From Paucibacter sp. B2R-40 (GTDB taxonomy: Bacteria > Pseudomonadota > Gammaproteobacteria > Burkholderiales > Burkholderiaceae_C): a DNA stretch of 64,000 nt. Position numbers and translations under genes: made by a program. Positions within the stretch are counted from its first letter, which is position 1. Each line of letters starts with the position of its first letter. The notes below the pieces were generated by a model, which searched no databases, was not told where the DNA came from, and saw nothing but the letters and a program-made list of their open reading frames with translations. This document shows, in pieces, positions 44,521 through 54,624 of the stretch. The stretch covers positions 372,001 through 436,000 of the forward strand of contig NZ_JAJIRP010000002.1 of NCBI RefSeq assembly GCF_025717555.1, read 5' to 3'.

Positions 44521-45948
44521 ATGACAAATAGATATTTTCAAGACTTCTATGCTTCATTTCCCGCGCGGAAACATGCCATTTTTTATCTACTTTTTGGCGG
44601 CATCAGCATTTGTTTATTAGTCTTTCTAACGCCTCCATTTGAAGTTCCCGATGAACCGCAACACTTTTATCGAAGCTACCAACTCAGTCACTTCGATGAG
44701 GTGGATAGAGTTAAGAGCAAACGGATAGACCTTGACTTACCCGCTTCAATTCCAGGCCTTGTCATGCACTTCATGGGTACCACGGAATTTCACGCTCCAA
44801 GGAAACCTCCGCAAAGATCATTGACTGAAATATTTAAAAAGCTTGGCGATCCGGTCGATGAAGATCTGCGAGTAAACATTGATTTCTCTGGAATACAGGC
44901 AAATTCGCCTCTTCCTTACCTCCCGCAAGCCATGGCAATAGCGGCAGTTAGATCTGTGGGTTGGGGTCCCTTGGAAATGCTCTACGCGGGCCGCTTGGTA
45001 AACGCCTTGAGTGCAATCATCATTACAACTGTAGCTATCGCGCTGCTACCAGTTGGCCGAACTTTCGCGCTGATCGTGGCCTTGCTGCCCATGACGCAGT
45101 TTCAGACAGCATCGGTATCCCCTGATGCATTGACGATCAGCGGAGCGTTGCTATTTACAGCGCTGATGGCAAGGTTTTTGGCAAAGCTAAACTGGACCTG
45201 GAAACAACAGTTGGCCACTATTCTTGCGGGCTTACTGATGTGCTCAGTAAAGCCTGTTCTTGCGCCACTACTATTTGCTGGCTTGTGGTTGGGTTCGCAT
45301 ACAAGGAATTCTGTTTTCGTTTCAGCCAAGCGGGTATTTGCGACTCAATTCATTTTGGCTGCCATTACCGTTTCACTGATTGCCATTTGGTTCCTGCTTG
45401 TGCCTAAACCTCATACAACTACCTTGGGCACTCCGGTGGGAGTTGATTCCTCAGGCCAAGTTGCATATTTAATGGAACATCCCTTGACTGCGGCGAGAAT
45501 TCCATTGAGATCACTTTATTTGTACGCAGGATCGCGCTGGCAATCAACTATAGGGAAACTCGGATGGCTCAATGTACATCTGAATAGTTGGGTTTATATA
45601 CTTTCGGGCATCGCCATGCTTCTAGGCCTCTACGCGGAGAGGGCAAAGGCTCGCGTCAATGTCTCATCGTCATTTTGGATCGCCTTTCTCAGTATTACGG
45701 CGATTTTCATGGTTGAATGGGCCTTATACATTATTTGGACGCCGGTTGGGGCATATGCAGCAGAAGGGGTGCAAGGCCGATACTTCCTGCCCATACTACC
45801 TATGGCGGGCGTCGCGGGGGTCACTTTGATTCAAAGGTGCTCCCTCAGAAAATTTAGACAGCACGCCACCTACTGTGTCGTCGCGATACTAATTGCGACG
45901 ACGCTCTCAATGCATCGCACAATTATCGGGGTTTATGGACTCTTCTAG
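44521..45948 (+). CDS. DUF2142 polytopic membrane protein
   Basis: 475 residues from the ATG at 44521. A membrane helix at 17-40 is followed by the DUF2142 mark TPPFEVPDEPQHFYRSYQLS. About ten further membrane segments alternate with a long first periplasmic loop (60-150). Late motifs include VQGRYFLPILPMAGVAGVTL. The architecture resembles GT-C glycosyltransferases, which use polyprenyl-phosphate-sugars in the periplasm, so a substrate made by the GT2/DUF2304 pair is plausible (inference). It ends 26 nt from the convergent pntB. Confidence 0.85.
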   Translation: MTNRYFQDFYASFPARKHAIFYLLFGGISICLLVFLTPPFEVPDEPQHFYRSYQLSHFDEVDRVKSKRIDLDLPASIPGLVMHFMGTTEFHAPRKPPQRSLTEIFKKLGDPVDEDLRVNIDFSGIQANSPLPYLPQAMAIAAVRSVGWGPLEMLYAGRLVNALSAIIITTVAIALLPVGRTFALIVALLPMTQFQTASVSPDALTISGALLFTALMARFLAKLNWTWKQQLATILAGLLMCSVKPVLAPLLFAGLWLGSHTRNSVFVSAKRVFATQFILAAITVSLIAIWFLLVPKPHTTTLGTPVGVDSSGQVAYLMEHPLTAARIPLRSLYLYAGSRWQSTIGKLGWLNVHLNSWVYILSGIAMLLGLYAERAKARVNVSSSFWIAFLSITAIFMVEWALYIIWTPVGAYAAEGVQGRYFLPILPMAGVAGVTLIQRCSLRKFRQHATYCVVAILIATTLSMHRTIIGVYGLF

Positions 45949-45974
45949 CGCCAAACCAGCTCCGACACAAACCG

Positions 45975-47402
45975 CTACTCCACCGCCTTCACCATATCCT
46001 CCACCACCTTCTTCGCGTCGCCGAACACCATCATCGTCTTGTCCATATAGAACAGCTCGTTGTCCAGGCCCGCATAGCCGGCCGCCATCGAGCGTTTGTT
46101 GACGATGATGGTCTTGGCTTTGTAGGCCTCCAGAATCGGCATGCCGTAGATGGCAGAACCCTTCACATGGGCAGCCGGATTCACCACGTCGTTGGCACCG
46201 AGGATGATGGCGACGTCGGCCTGCGCGAACTCGGCGTTGATGTCTTCCATCTCGAACACCTGGTCATAGGGCACCTCGGCCTCGGCCAACAGCACATTCA
46301 TGTGGCCGGGCATGCGGCCCGCCACCGGGTGGATCGCGTACTTGACCTTGACGCCGCGCTCGGTCAGCTTGTGCGCCAACTCCTTGACCGCATGCTGGGC
46401 ACGCGCCACCGCCAAGCCGTAGCCGGGGACGATGATGACGGTCTCGGCATTGCCCATGATGAAGGCGGCATCGTCGGCGCTGCCGCTCTTGACCGTGCGC
46501 TGCACCGCGCCACCGGCCGCCGCAGCACTGGTATCACCCCCAAATCCGCCCAGGATCACATTGAAAAAGCTGCGGTTCATCGCCTTGCACATGATGTAGC
46601 TCAGGATGGCGCCGGATGAACCCACCAGCGAGCCGGCAATGATCAGCATCGAGTTGTTCAGCGAAAAGCCGATGCCTGCGGCCGCCCAACCCGAATAGCT
46701 GTTCAGCATCGACACCACCACCGGCATGTCCGCCCCGCCAATCGGGATGATCAGCAAAACGCCCAGGGCAAAGCCCAGCAGCAGGATCAGATTGAAGTCC
46801 AGCCAGCTCTGCGAATGCCAGAAGCCGAAGCAGAAAAACACCGCCGCAAGACCCAGAGCCAGATTCAGCTTGTGCTGACCGGCAAAAGACACCGGCGCGC
46901 CCTGAAACAGGCGGAATTTGTATTTGCCGGACAGCTTACCGAAGGCAATCACCGAACCGCTGAAAGTCACCGCGCCGATAAAGGCGCCCAGCGCCAGCTC
47001 AATACGATTGCCGCCGGGGATGTTGGTGCTGCCAGCCGAACTGATGCCAAACGCCGCCGGCTCCAACACGGCCGTGGCCGCGATAAACACGGCCGCCAAG
47101 CCAATCATGCTGTGCATGAAGGCGACCAGCTCGGGCATCTTGGTCATCTCGACCTTTTGTGCCATGAAGGCGCCCAGACCGCCGCCGATGATCAGGCCGG
47201 CCAGCACATAAGTCAGGCCGAACAGCTCACCATGCGCGAGCTTGACGATCAAGGCCGCCGTCGTCACGGTCGCGATCAGCATGCCGACCATGCCGAAGAT
47301 ATTGCCGCGAATCGAGCTGGTCGGGTGCGACAAGCCCTTCAGCGCTTGGATGAAGAAGACACTGGCGACGAGGTACAGAAGGGTGACTAAATTCATGCTC
47401 AT
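45975..47402 (-). CDS. pntB: NAD(P) transhydrogenase beta subunit
   Basis: 475 residues. About nine membrane helices (1-265) lead to the NADP(H)-binding dIII domain with [20 protein letters not shown] and [20 protein letters not shown], then [15 protein letters not shown]. It uses the proton gradient to make NADPH from NADH together with PntA. It overlaps the preceding small subunit gene by four bases (ATGA). Confidence 0.96.
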   Translation of the reverse strand: MSMNLVTLLYLVASVFFIQALKGLSHPTSSIRGNIFGMVGMLIATVTTAALIVKLAHGELFGLTYVLAGLIIGGGLGAFMAQKVEMTKMPELVAFMHSMIGLAAVFIAATAVLEPAAFGISSAGSTNIPGGNRIELALGAFIGAVTFSGSVIAFGKLSGKYKFRLFQGAPVSFAGQHKLNLALGLAAVFFCFGFWHSQSWLDFNLILLLGFALGVLLIIPIGGADMPVVVSMLNSYSGWAAAGIGFSLNNSMLIIAGSLVGSSGAILSYIMCKAMNRSFFNVILGGFGGDTSAAAAGGAVQRTVKSGSADDAAFIMGNAETVIIVPGYGLAVARAQHAVKELAHKLTERGVKVKYAIHPVAGRMPGHMNVLLAEAEVPYDQVFEMEDINAEFAQADVAIILGANDVVNPAAHVKGSAIYGMPILEAYKAKTIIVNKRSMAAGYAGLDNELFYMDKTMMVFGDAKKVVEDMVKAVE

Positions 47403-47716
47403 TTTTTAGTCTCCACGGTCTTTTTTTCCTTCTTCTTGAACATCTCCAGCATCCGCCGCGTGACCAAAAAGCCGCCGAACACATTGACAGCGGCCAAGGC
47501 CACGGCCAGCGTGCCCATGAACTTGCCCAGATCGGTGACCGTCAAGGCAGCAGCCATCATGGCGCCGACGATGACGATGGCCGAGATCGCGTTGGTGACG
47601 GCCATCAGCGGCGTGTGCAGCGCGGGAGTCACCGTCCAGACGACGTGGTAGCCGACATAGATCGCCAGCACAAAGATGATCAGATTGGTGACCGTTGGGT
47701 TAACGAGTTGTTCCAT
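47399..47716 (-). CDS. pntA: NAD(P) transhydrogenase alpha subunit part 2 (membrane part)
   Basis: 105 residues from the ATG at 47716. It corresponds to the membrane domain that is fused to PntA in E. coli but separate here, as in many alpha- and betaproteobacteria (PntAB). Three to four helices; motifs [19 protein letters not shown] and [20 protein letters not shown]. The tail is lysine-rich. It begins 4 nt after the pntAA stop. Confidence 0.95.
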   Translation of the reverse strand: MEQLVNPTVTNLIIFVLAIYVGYHVVWTVTPALHTPLMAVTNAISAIVIVGAMMAAALTVTDLGKFMGTLAVALAAVNVFGGFLVTRRMLEMFKKKEKKTVETKK

Positions 47717-47720
47717 GGCT

Positions 47721-48842
47721 TCAGCTCTTCTTTCTCTTGACTTCACCGGCCTGCGTCATCAGGCAGGCGGCAACGATGTCGTCATCCATCGGGACCTGGA
47801 ACATGCCTTCTTTGCTGATCACCAGCTTCAAGAAATCCAGGATATTGCGGGCATACAGTGCTGACGCATCAGCCGCTACCAGCGCCGGCAGATTGGTCTC
47901 GCCGACCAGCGTCACGCCATGCTTGACGACCGTCTTGCCGGCCTCGGTCAAGGGGCAGTTGCCGCCATTGGCAGCGGCCAGATCCACGATTACCGAGCCC
48001 GGCTTCATGCTTTGGACCATGGCCTCGCTGACCAGCACTGGTGCGGCGCGGCCAGGGATCAGCGCCGTGGTGATCACCACATCGGCCTGCGCCACCCGCT
48101 TGGCGACTTCGGCCCGCTGGCGGTCCAGCCAGCTCTGCGGCATCGCCTTGGCGTAACCGCCCACGCCGACGGCGGCTTCCTTTTCCTCGTCGGTGTCGTA
48201 AGACACATCGATGAACTTGGCGCCCAGTGACTCGACCTGCTCCTTGACGGCCGGCCGCACATCCGAGGCCTCGATCACCGCGCCCAGGCGCTTGGCCGTG
48301 GCAATCGCCTGCAAGCCCGCCACGCCGACGCCCAAGACGACGACGCGTGCCGCCTTGACCGTGCCGGCCGCCGTCATCAGCATGGGGAAGAATCGCTGAT
48401 AACGGTCGGCCGCGATCATCACCGCCTTGTAGCCGGCGATATTGGCTTGGCTGGACAGCACATCCATGCTCTGCGCCCGCGAGGTGCGCGGCGCCGCTTC
48501 CAGCGCGAAGGCGGTCAGGCCGGCAGTGGCCAAAGCCTGCAAACCGTCGGCGTCAAAGGGATTGAGCATGCCGACCAGGGCCGCGCCGGGCCTGACCAGC
48601 GCTAACTCCTCACTCGATGGGCTGCGCACCTTCAGCAGCAAATCGGCACCAAAGGCTGCAGCGCGGTCAACAAGCTCGGCGCCGGCCGCCGCGTAGGCCT
48701 CGTCAAGCACGCTCGCAGCCAGGCCGGCGCCGCGCTCGATGCGCAAGACATGACCTTGCGCTTTCAATTTTTTGGTGGTTTCGGGCGTGATGGCCACGCG
48801 CGTTTCACCGACTGCGCTTTCGCGCGGGACACCTATCAGCAT
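47721..48842 (-). CDS. pntA: NAD(P) transhydrogenase alpha subunit part 1 (soluble)
   Basis: 373 residues forming the NAD(H)-binding dI domain. The start is [20 protein letters not shown]; the nucleotide fold carries [20 protein letters not shown], and RAPVL-type loop [18 protein letters not shown] is present. It works in the cytoplasm with the two membrane subunits encoded downstream. The gene begins the operon and is divergent from the Nudix gene across 105 nt. Confidence 0.96.
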   Translation of the reverse strand: MLIGVPRESAVGETRVAITPETTKKLKAQGHVLRIERGAGLAASVLDEAYAAAGAELVDRAAAFGADLLLKVRSPSSEELALVRPGAALVGMLNPFDADGLQALATAGLTAFALEAAPRTSRAQSMDVLSSQANIAGYKAVMIAADRYQRFFPMLMTAAGTVKAARVVVLGVGVAGLQAIATAKRLGAVIEASDVRPAVKEQVESLGAKFIDVSYDTDEEKEAAVGVGGYAKAMPQSWLDRQRAEVAKRVAQADVVITTALIPGRAAPVLVSEAMVQSMKPGSVIVDLAAANGGNCPLTEAGKTVVKHGVTLVGETNLPALVAADASALYARNILDFLKLVISKEGMFQVPMDDDIVAACLMTQAGEVKRKKS

Positions 48843-48947
48843 GAAATTTCCCTTCCAGAGACCTCATCGAGCAATTAGCCGCGCCGAGCTTACACAATAG
48901 ATGCTCTTGATGACACCCGGGCATGCCTGGGTACAACGGAGTTAGAG

Positions 48948-49448
48948 ATGTCCACCAAGAATGAGCGTTGGAAGCCTGCGGTGACGGTCGCGGCGGTCAT
49001 CGAGCAAGACGGCCGCTATTTGCTCGTCGAAGAAGAAACGCCTGAGGGCCTGCAACTGAACAACCCGGCCGGGCATCTGGACCCGGGCGAGTCGCCGCTG
49101 GAAGGCGTGGTGCGCGAGGCGCTGGAAGAAACCGCGCGCGACTTTGTGCCCGAAGCCTTGCTTGGCCTGTATATGGCGCGTTTTGTGCGCAGCAAGCGTG
49201 GCGAGGATGTCACCTATCTTCGACTGGCCTTCAGCGGCCGTGTGGGTGAGGCGATCAAGGGCCGCACGCTGGACCACGGCATCCATCGCACGCTGTGGAT
49301 GACGGTGGACGAGATTCGCGCCAGCGCCGAGCGCCACCGCAGCCCCTTGGTGCTGCGATGCATAGAAGATCACATGGCCGGCAAGCGCCTGCCGCTGGAC
49401 GCCATCCACATCGACCCCTCGTTGTACACGCCCTTGATCAAGGGTTGA
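48948..49448 (+). CDS. Nudix hydrolase (NudJ-like)
   Basis: 166 residues. The Nudix box reads GHLDPGESPLEGVVREALEE followed by TARDF; the last Gly of the consensus is replaced by Ala, as in NudJ-type phosphatases. It hydrolyses nucleoside or thiamine diphosphates with Mg2+. It directly precedes mnmA (21-nt gap) and is likely co-transcribed with it; the nudJ-mnmA pairing also occurs in E. coli. Confidence 0.92.
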   Translation: MSTKNERWKPAVTVAAVIEQDGRYLLVEEETPEGLQLNNPAGHLDPGESPLEGVVREALEETARDFVPEALLGLYMARFVRSKRGEDVTYLRLAFSGRVGEAIKGRTLDHGIHRTLWMTVDEIRASAERHRSPLVLRCIEDHMAGKRLPLDAIHIDPSLYTPLIKG

Positions 49449-49469
49449 CGGCTTGCGGGACAATTCGGC

Positions 49470-50642
49470 ATGAGCAACAAAAAGCAACGCATCGTCGTCG
49501 GCCTCTCCGGTGGCGTGGACTCCGCCGTCACCGCCTACCTGCTCAAGCAGCAGGGCCATGAAGTGATCGGCATCTTCATGAAGAACTGGGAAGATGACGA
49601 CAGCGATGACGAGAATGGCAAATACTGTTCCTCGAACATCGATTTTGTTGACGCGGCGGCCGTCGCCGATGTGATCGGCATCGAGATCGAGCATGTCAAC
49701 TTCGCCGCCGACTACAAGGACCGCGTGTTCGCGACCTTTTTGCGCGAGTACCAAGCCGGCCGCACGCCCAACCCCGACATCTTGTGCAATGCCGAGATCA
49801 AGTTCAAAGCCTTTTTGGACCATGCGATGCGGCTGGGCGCCGAGAAGATCGCAACGGGGCACTATGCGCGCGTGCGTGAACTGGGCGGCCAGGTGCAGTT
49901 GCTGAAGGGCGTGGACAACAGCAAGGACCAAAGCTACTTCCTGCACCGCCTGAACCAGGCGCAACTGGCCAAGACGCTGTTCCCGGTCGGTGAGTTGCAC
50001 AAGACCGAGGTGCGCCGCATTGCCGAAGAGATCAAGCTGCCCAACGCGCGCAAAAAGGATTCGACCGGCATCTGCTTCATTGGCGAGCGGCCGTTTCGGG
50101 AGTTTTTGAACCGCTATCTGGCCCATCAACCCGGTCCGATCAAAGACGCGAATGGCCGCACGATTGGCGAGCATGTCGGCCTGTCCTTCTACACCTTGGG
50201 TCAGCGCCAGGGCTTGGGGATTGGCGGGCTCAAGCCCGAGCGGGTCAAGCGAACTCGCGGCGCACCGGCCGCCCCGGTGCCGGTGCGCGGCAGCGGCGAC
50301 CATGCGCCCTGGTTTGTGGCCAAAAAAGATATGGCCAGCAACACCCTCTATGCGGTGCAGGGGCATCAGCACCCTTGGCTTCTCAGCCACAGCTTGCTGG
50401 CCGATGACATCAGCTGGACCAGCTTGACGCCACCCAGCGCCGCTCCGATGGCCGCCAAAACCCGCTACCGGCAAAACGACGCCGACTGCAAGTTCAGCCC
50501 CGATGAGCCGATCGCGGGGCAGTTTCGGCTCGACTTTGCGCAAGCCCAATGGGCGGTCACGCCGGGCCAGAGCGCGGTGCTGTATGACGGCGAGGTCTGC
50601 TTGGGCGGCGGCGTGATTGCGCAAGTTCCGACGCCAACATGA
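49470..50642 (+). CDS. mnmA: tRNA-specific 2-thiouridylase MnmA
   Basis: 390 residues. The PP-loop is [16 protein letters not shown]; the catalytic Cys pair lies in [12 protein letters not shown] and [17 protein letters not shown]. It transfers persulfide sulfur to U34 of Lys, Glu and Gln tRNAs with ATP. The central insertion at about 255-290 ([20 protein letters not shown]) is longer than in E. coli and low in complexity. Confidence 0.96.
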   Translation: MSNKKQRIVVGLSGGVDSAVTAYLLKQQGHEVIGIFMKNWEDDDSDDENGKYCSSNIDFVDAAAVADVIGIEIEHVNFAADYKDRVFATFLREYQAGRTPNPDILCNAEIKFKAFLDHAMRLGAEKIATGHYARVRELGGQVQLLKGVDNSKDQSYFLHRLNQAQLAKTLFPVGELHKTEVRRIAEEIKLPNARKKDSTGICFIGERPFREFLNRYLAHQPGPIKDANGRTIGEHVGLSFYTLGQRQGLGIGGLKPERVKRTRGAPAAPVPVRGSGDHAPWFVAKKDMASNTLYAVQGHQHPWLLSHSLLADDISWTSLTPPSAAPMAAKTRYRQNDADCKFSPDEPIAGQFRLDFAQAQWAVTPGQSAVLYDGEVCLGGGVIAQVPTPT

Positions 50643-50709
50643 CCAAGGGCACGCGGCAAAACCGTCGTCCTGTGTCAAGCTTGCGGCTTTTTCTGCAAGC
50701 GACCCACTC

Positions 50710-51972
50710 TTGAACACCTTTGACCGCCTGCTCGCCCGCTTCGCCCAGCCCAGCGTGGCGCTGCGCATCGCCGTGTTGGCGGTCTGCCTGCTGGAGCTGG
50801 CCGCCACCGTAGCGGCCTTGCTGGGTTTTCAGACCGATGCCTATGACGGCGCGGTCGCCGCCCTGTATCTGCGCCTGGGCGGCGCCAGCAATGACACGCT
50901 GCTGCTGATTGGCTGTTTCTTGCTGGTGCTGCTGTTCGCCTGGTCTTACTGGTGCCTGGCCCGTGATGCCAGCGCCGATCAACCGCCCCGCCATGCCTTG
51001 GCGCGACTGATTTTGGTCAACCTGCTGGCCATCAGCGTCACGCCCGGCCTGCCGTTTCTGGTCACCGCCTTGGCAGCGGTTTTGTTGCGCGCCCGACCAG
51101 CGTTCCTGTTCGCACTCACTCAAATCGCCATCAATCTGGCGCTCTATCGTCTGCTGCCCCTGCCCGCCCTGGTGCAGCCTGACGCCGCCGTGCCCGCCTG
51201 GTTGGACAGTTTGGGCCTGTTGATGGCGATGGTGGCCTTGCACGGCATGGCTTTTGGCCTCGGCCGCATGGTGGCCGCCGAGGCCGAAAAGCGCCGCTGG
51301 CTGCAAGTGATGCTGGCCGAGCGCCTGAGTGGCGAGCAATTGCAGGCCGAGCAGCTGCGCTATAGCGAACGCGCGATGATGGCGCGCGAGTTGCATGATG
51401 TGGTCGGCCATCACCTGACCGCCTTGAATCTGCAGCTGCAACTGGGCAGCGCCTTGCTGCAGCGCCGCGACGCGGGCGGCGCGCTGCTGGCGGTAGACAA
51501 GGCGCGCGAAAACGCAGCCGGTCTGCTGGCCGATGTGCGCGAGGCGGTGTCGCAACAGCGCAGTGCGCCGCGCATCGACCTCACCACCGCGCTGCAAGCC
51601 TTGGCCGAGGGCATTGCCAGCACCCGCATCGAACTCGATATCGCCCCGGCCGCGCGCGACCTCGGGCCGCGCGTCGCACACGCCTTGTTGCGCTGCGTGC
51701 AAGAGGCCGTCACCAATAGCGTTCGGCATGCCCGCGCCGCCCGGGTCAGCATCAGCCTGGGCTTAGTCCTGGGCAAAGAGCACGAAGAGGTTTGCGTCAG
51801 CATCGACGATGATGGCCGCGGCGCGCCGCAACACAAGGCGGGCAACGGCCTGCAAGGCATGGCCGAACGAATGCAAGAATTGGGCGGTCGGATGGAGGTG
51901 ACGCGCCGAAGTCCAGGCTTCAGAATTGAGTTGCGTTGCCCGCGCGACCCCCAAATTGGACCCTCGTCTTGA
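50710..51972 (+). CDS. NarL-type sensor histidine kinase
   Basis: About 420 residues from a TTG at 50710; no ATG is available before the first membrane helix, and no strong Shine-Dalgarno is visible, so the start is uncertain. Six or so membrane helices cover residues 12-200. The HisKA_3 phospho-acceptor is in ARELHDVVGHHLTALNLQLQ and the ATPase part has CVQEAVTNSVRHARAARVSI and IDDDGRGAPQHKAGNGLQGM. It pairs with the LuxR-type regulator 36 nt downstream. The sensed signal is unknown. Confidence 0.9.
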   Translation: MNTFDRLLARFAQPSVALRIAVLAVCLLELAATVAALLGFQTDAYDGAVAALYLRLGGASNDTLLLIGCFLLVLLFAWSYWCLARDASADQPPRHALARLILVNLLAISVTPGLPFLVTALAAVLLRARPAFLFALTQIAINLALYRLLPLPALVQPDAAVPAWLDSLGLLMAMVALHGMAFGLGRMVAAEAEKRRWLQVMLAERLSGEQLQAEQLRYSERAMMARELHDVVGHHLTALNLQLQLGSALLQRRDAGGALLAVDKARENAAGLLADVREAVSQQRSAPRIDLTTALQALAEGIASTRIELDIAPAARDLGPRVAHALLRCVQEAVTNSVRHARAARVSISLGLVLGKEHEEVCVSIDDDGRGAPQHKAGNGLQGMAERMQELGGRMEVTRRSPGFRIELRCPRDPQIGPSS

Positions 51973-52008
51973 TCACGAGTGGCCGGATGAATTCACTGAA
52001 AGGACGGT

Positions 52009-52674
52009 ATGAGTAAACCGCTGATCAAACTGCTCTTGGTCGAAGACCAGCAACTCGTGCGCGAGGCGCTCAAAGGACTGCTGGCCCTGAGCGACGAAAT
52101 CACCATCGTTGGCGAGGCCAGCGACGGCGCCGAAGCGCTGCAGATGATTGCCGAACAAGGCCTGGAGCAAACGCCCGACATCGTGCTGTCGGACATGCGC
52201 ATGCCCAGGCTGGACGGCCTTGGCCTGATACGCGCGCTGGCGGCACGCGGCCTGAACATCCCCGTCGTGCTGCTGACCACGTTTGACGACGCCGGCATTT
52301 TTGACGAAGCAGTGCGCTCCGGAGCGCGCGGCTTTTTGCTCAAGGCCATCAGCCCCGACACCTTGCTGCAGTCGCTGCGCGAAGTGATGAACGGCGGCAC
52401 CTCGCTGCGACCATCGCTGACGGCCCGCATGGAGCGGCCGGTCGCGGCGGCCGAGCGCTCCTTTGTGGCGACGGAACAGCCCGACCCGCTTTCACCCAAG
52501 GAGTTGCAAGTCTTGCGCCTGGTCGCCAGCGGCCGCAGCAACACCGAGATCGCCGCGCTCTTGGGCAATAGCGAAGGCGTGATCAAGAACCACTGCTCGT
52601 CGGTGTTTTCGAAAATGGGCGTGCGCGACCGCACGCAGGCGGTCTTGCGGGCGATTGACCTGGGCTGGATCTGA
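52009..52674 (+). CDS. NarL/LuxR-family response regulator
   Basis: 221 residues. The receiver contains LLLVEDQQLVREALKGLL, phospho-acceptor Asp in PDIVLSDMRMPRLDGLGLIR, and Lys in GFLLKAISPDT. The LuxR helix-turn-helix is LSPKELQVLRLVASGRSNTE then IAALLGNSEGVIKNHCSSVF. An AAAGGACGG sequence precedes the ATG. It is the output of the kinase encoded just before it. Confidence 0.94.
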   Translation: MSKPLIKLLLVEDQQLVREALKGLLALSDEITIVGEASDGAEALQMIAEQGLEQTPDIVLSDMRMPRLDGLGLIRALAARGLNIPVVLLTTFDDAGIFDEAVRSGARGFLLKAISPDTLLQSLREVMNGGTSLRPSLTARMERPVAAAERSFVATEQPDPLSPKELQVLRLVASGRSNTEIAALLGNSEGVIKNHCSSVFSKMGVRDRTQAVLRAIDLGWI

Positions 52675-52684
52675 ATTCGGCGGC

Positions 52685-53194
52685 TCAGTCTTGCACTGAG
52701 TGGCCGAGATCCATTACCCAGTACAGCCGATACTTGCCTGGCCCGCTGGCGCAGACCAGCGCGACATCTTTAAAGGCCGGCTGCATCAGGTTTTCGCAAT
52801 GCTTGGGGCTGGCGCTCCAAGTCTGCAGCGCTTCTTCCAGATTCTCTTGCCCTGCGGCCAGGTTTTCGCCGACGCGATAAGCCAGATAGCCGTTCGCGCG
52901 TAGGCGCTCGCGCAGCGTGCGCCCGTTGGCTGCCACATGGTTGAGCTGATCCCCTTGCGCCAACTCGGCGGCATAGCCCTGGGCCACCTGCTCCAGGCGG
53001 GGCTCCCAGCGCAGTGGGCCGGCCGCAGCGAAGCTCAGTGCTCCACACGCGCGTGGCTGAGCCCGAAAGGCATTCAGGTAACTGAGCACTTGCTCGACCA
53101 CCACCTTGTCCTGACAGCTCGGCTCGGCCGCTTGGCCAGCGGCCGGCACGGCTAACATTGCCAACAACAGGACAAACGAACTTCTAAAAAACAT
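52685..53194 (-). CDS. Secreted CAP-domain (SCP/PR-1-like) protein
   Basis: 169 residues from the ATG at 53194. The signal peptide ends AAGQAAEP near residue 23. The CAP fold shows VVEQVLSYLNAFRAQPRACG, LRWEPRLEQVAQGYAAELAQ, the metal/His motif in QLNHVAANGRTLRERL, and SASPKHCENLMQPAFKDVAL. Four cysteines suggest two disulfides. Bacterial members are secreted and mostly of unknown function. It is divergent from the export operon at 53350. Confidence 0.88.
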   Translation of the reverse strand: MFFRSSFVLLLAMLAVPAAGQAAEPSCQDKVVVEQVLSYLNAFRAQPRACGALSFAAAGPLRWEPRLEQVAQGYAAELAQGDQLNHVAANGRTLRERLRANGYLAYRVGENLAAGQENLEEALQTWSASPKHCENLMQPAFKDVALVCASGPGKYRLYWVMDLGHSVQD

Positions 53195-53349
53195 GGACTT
53201 GGCAGCAAAGCTCGCGCGGTGAGGGCCGAATCGTACCCGCAGGCGTCCGTTCGCGCCCCTTGCGGTCGATTCATCGCAGCGCCGGCAACATGCGGCGCGG
53301 GCCGTGGCAAGATCCACCCCGTTCATCAAAACCAAGGCAACCCTCCACC

Positions 53350-54621
53350 ATGGCTGACGCTCCTTCCGCACCACTGGGTCAATTGAAGATTGACCGCCAG
53401 GCCTCGACCAGCAAATCAAAGCGCCCGCGCAAGACCTGGCCCTGGGTGCTCGGTGGTGCAGTGGCCTTGGGTGCAGCGGCGATGGTGCTGATGCCGGCCA
53501 AGCCCGAGGTGCAAGCCAGCACGGTGCTGCAAAGCTATCCCTCGCAGCAATACTTGCAGCTGACGGCCTCCGGCTACGTGGTCGCGCAGCGCCGTGCAGC
53601 CGTCGCGTCCAAGGGCAGCGGCCGGCTGATCGAGCTGACCGTGCGCGAAGGCAGCCTGCTCAAGAAAGGCGATCTGATCGCCCGGCTCGACGCCAGCGAT
53701 GTGCAGGCCTCGATCGGCACAGCCTTGGCGGGTGTGCGGCAAGCCGAAGCCGGCCTGCGCCAAGCCCAGGCGCAAGCGCAACAGGCCGGCGTCGAGCTGG
53801 GCAATGCCGAGGCCGAAATGCAGCGCAGCAAGAGCCTGCAAGCGCAAGGCTTTGTCTCAGCGCAAGCCTTGGACGCCAACCAGCGCCGACTCGACGCCGC
53901 CCGTGCCGGCATGGCCGCCGCGCAAGCCAGCGTCGGGCAGGCACAGGCCAGCCAAGGCCAAGCGCAGGCGCTGCTGGCGGTGCAAAATGTCAATCGCGAG
54001 TACACCGAGATCCGCGCCCCGTTTGATGGCGTGGTGCTGAACAAGAACGCCAATGTCGGCGACATGATCTCGCCCTTCTCGAATGCGGCGGGTTCGCAAG
54101 GCGCGGTCGTCACCATGGCCGATATGAGCACGCTGGAGGTCGAGGCCGATGTGTCCGAAGGCAGCCTGGCCAAGGCGACCAAGGGGCAGCCGGTCGAAAT
54201 CACATTGGACGCATTGCCCGAGATGCGCTTCACCGGCCAGGTCGCCGGCATTGTGCCGACGGTGGACCGCGCCAAGGCGACGGTGATGACCAAGATCCGC
54301 TTTGACCAGCTCGACCCGCGCATCCTGCCGGAGATGAGCGCCAAGGTCAGCTTCCTGTCCAAGGCGCCGACACCGGCCGAGCAGCAGCCGGTCTTGGCCG
54401 TCAACCCGAAAACGTTGCTGGAAAAAGACGGCAAACAGTGGCTGCTGCGCATCAAGCGCGAGGGCGAGAAGGAGTTGCTGGAGGCGGTCGAAGTCAAGGT
54501 CGGCCGCAAGCTCGGCGATGTCGTCGAAGTGACGGGCGCCGTCAAATCGGGCGATCGCATCGTGCTGGCGCCCAGCGCCAAGCTCAAAGACGGCGGCCAA
54601 GTGACGCTGGCGGCGAAGTAA
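53350..54621 (+). CDS. Periplasmic adaptor subunit (HlyD/MacA family)
   Basis: 423 residues from the ATG at 53350. One membrane helix (about 30-48, KTWPWVLGGAVALGAAAMVL) anchors a periplasmic part. The lipoyl half-motifs are SGYVVAQRRAAVASKGSGRL and YTEIRAPFDGVVLNKNANVG. A long coiled-coil hairpin at about 120-215 is rich in QA repeats (RQAEAGLRQAQAQAQQAGVE). It connects an inner-membrane ABC transporter to an outer-membrane channel. No TolC-like gene is in the window. Confidence 0.93.
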   Translation: MADAPSAPLGQLKIDRQASTSKSKRPRKTWPWVLGGAVALGAAAMVLMPAKPEVQASTVLQSYPSQQYLQLTASGYVVAQRRAAVASKGSGRLIELTVREGSLLKKGDLIARLDASDVQASIGTALAGVRQAEAGLRQAQAQAQQAGVELGNAEAEMQRSKSLQAQGFVSAQALDANQRRLDAARAGMAAAQASVGQAQASQGQAQALLAVQNVNREYTEIRAPFDGVVLNKNANVGDMISPFSNAAGSQGAVVTMADMSTLEVEADVSEGSLAKATKGQPVEITLDALPEMRFTGQVAGIVPTVDRAKATVMTKIRFDQLDPRILPEMSAKVSFLSKAPTPAEQQPVLAVNPKTLLEKDGKQWLLRIKREGEKELLEAVEVKVGRKLGDVVEVTGAVKSGDRIVLAPSAKLKDGGQVTLAAK

Positions 54622-54624
54622 GCC

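Larger units (their letters stand above)
40060..45948 (+). other. AT-rich surface-polysaccharide gene island
   Basis: Six plus-strand genes with base composition clearly below the flanks, lowest in the GT9 gene (42580-43695), where AAAA and TTTT runs abound. Codon use shifts to A/T-ending codons. Content (flippase, two glycosyltransferases, DUF2304, methyltransferase, DUF2142) fits the building or modification of an O-antigen or exopolysaccharide unit. There is no integrase or transposase, so it probably arrived by homologous exchange of flanking core genes. Confidence 0.8.

Noticed and set aside
48942-50807. 621-codon minus-strand frame opposite Nudix and mnmA
   Set aside because: Antisense shadow of two clear genes.
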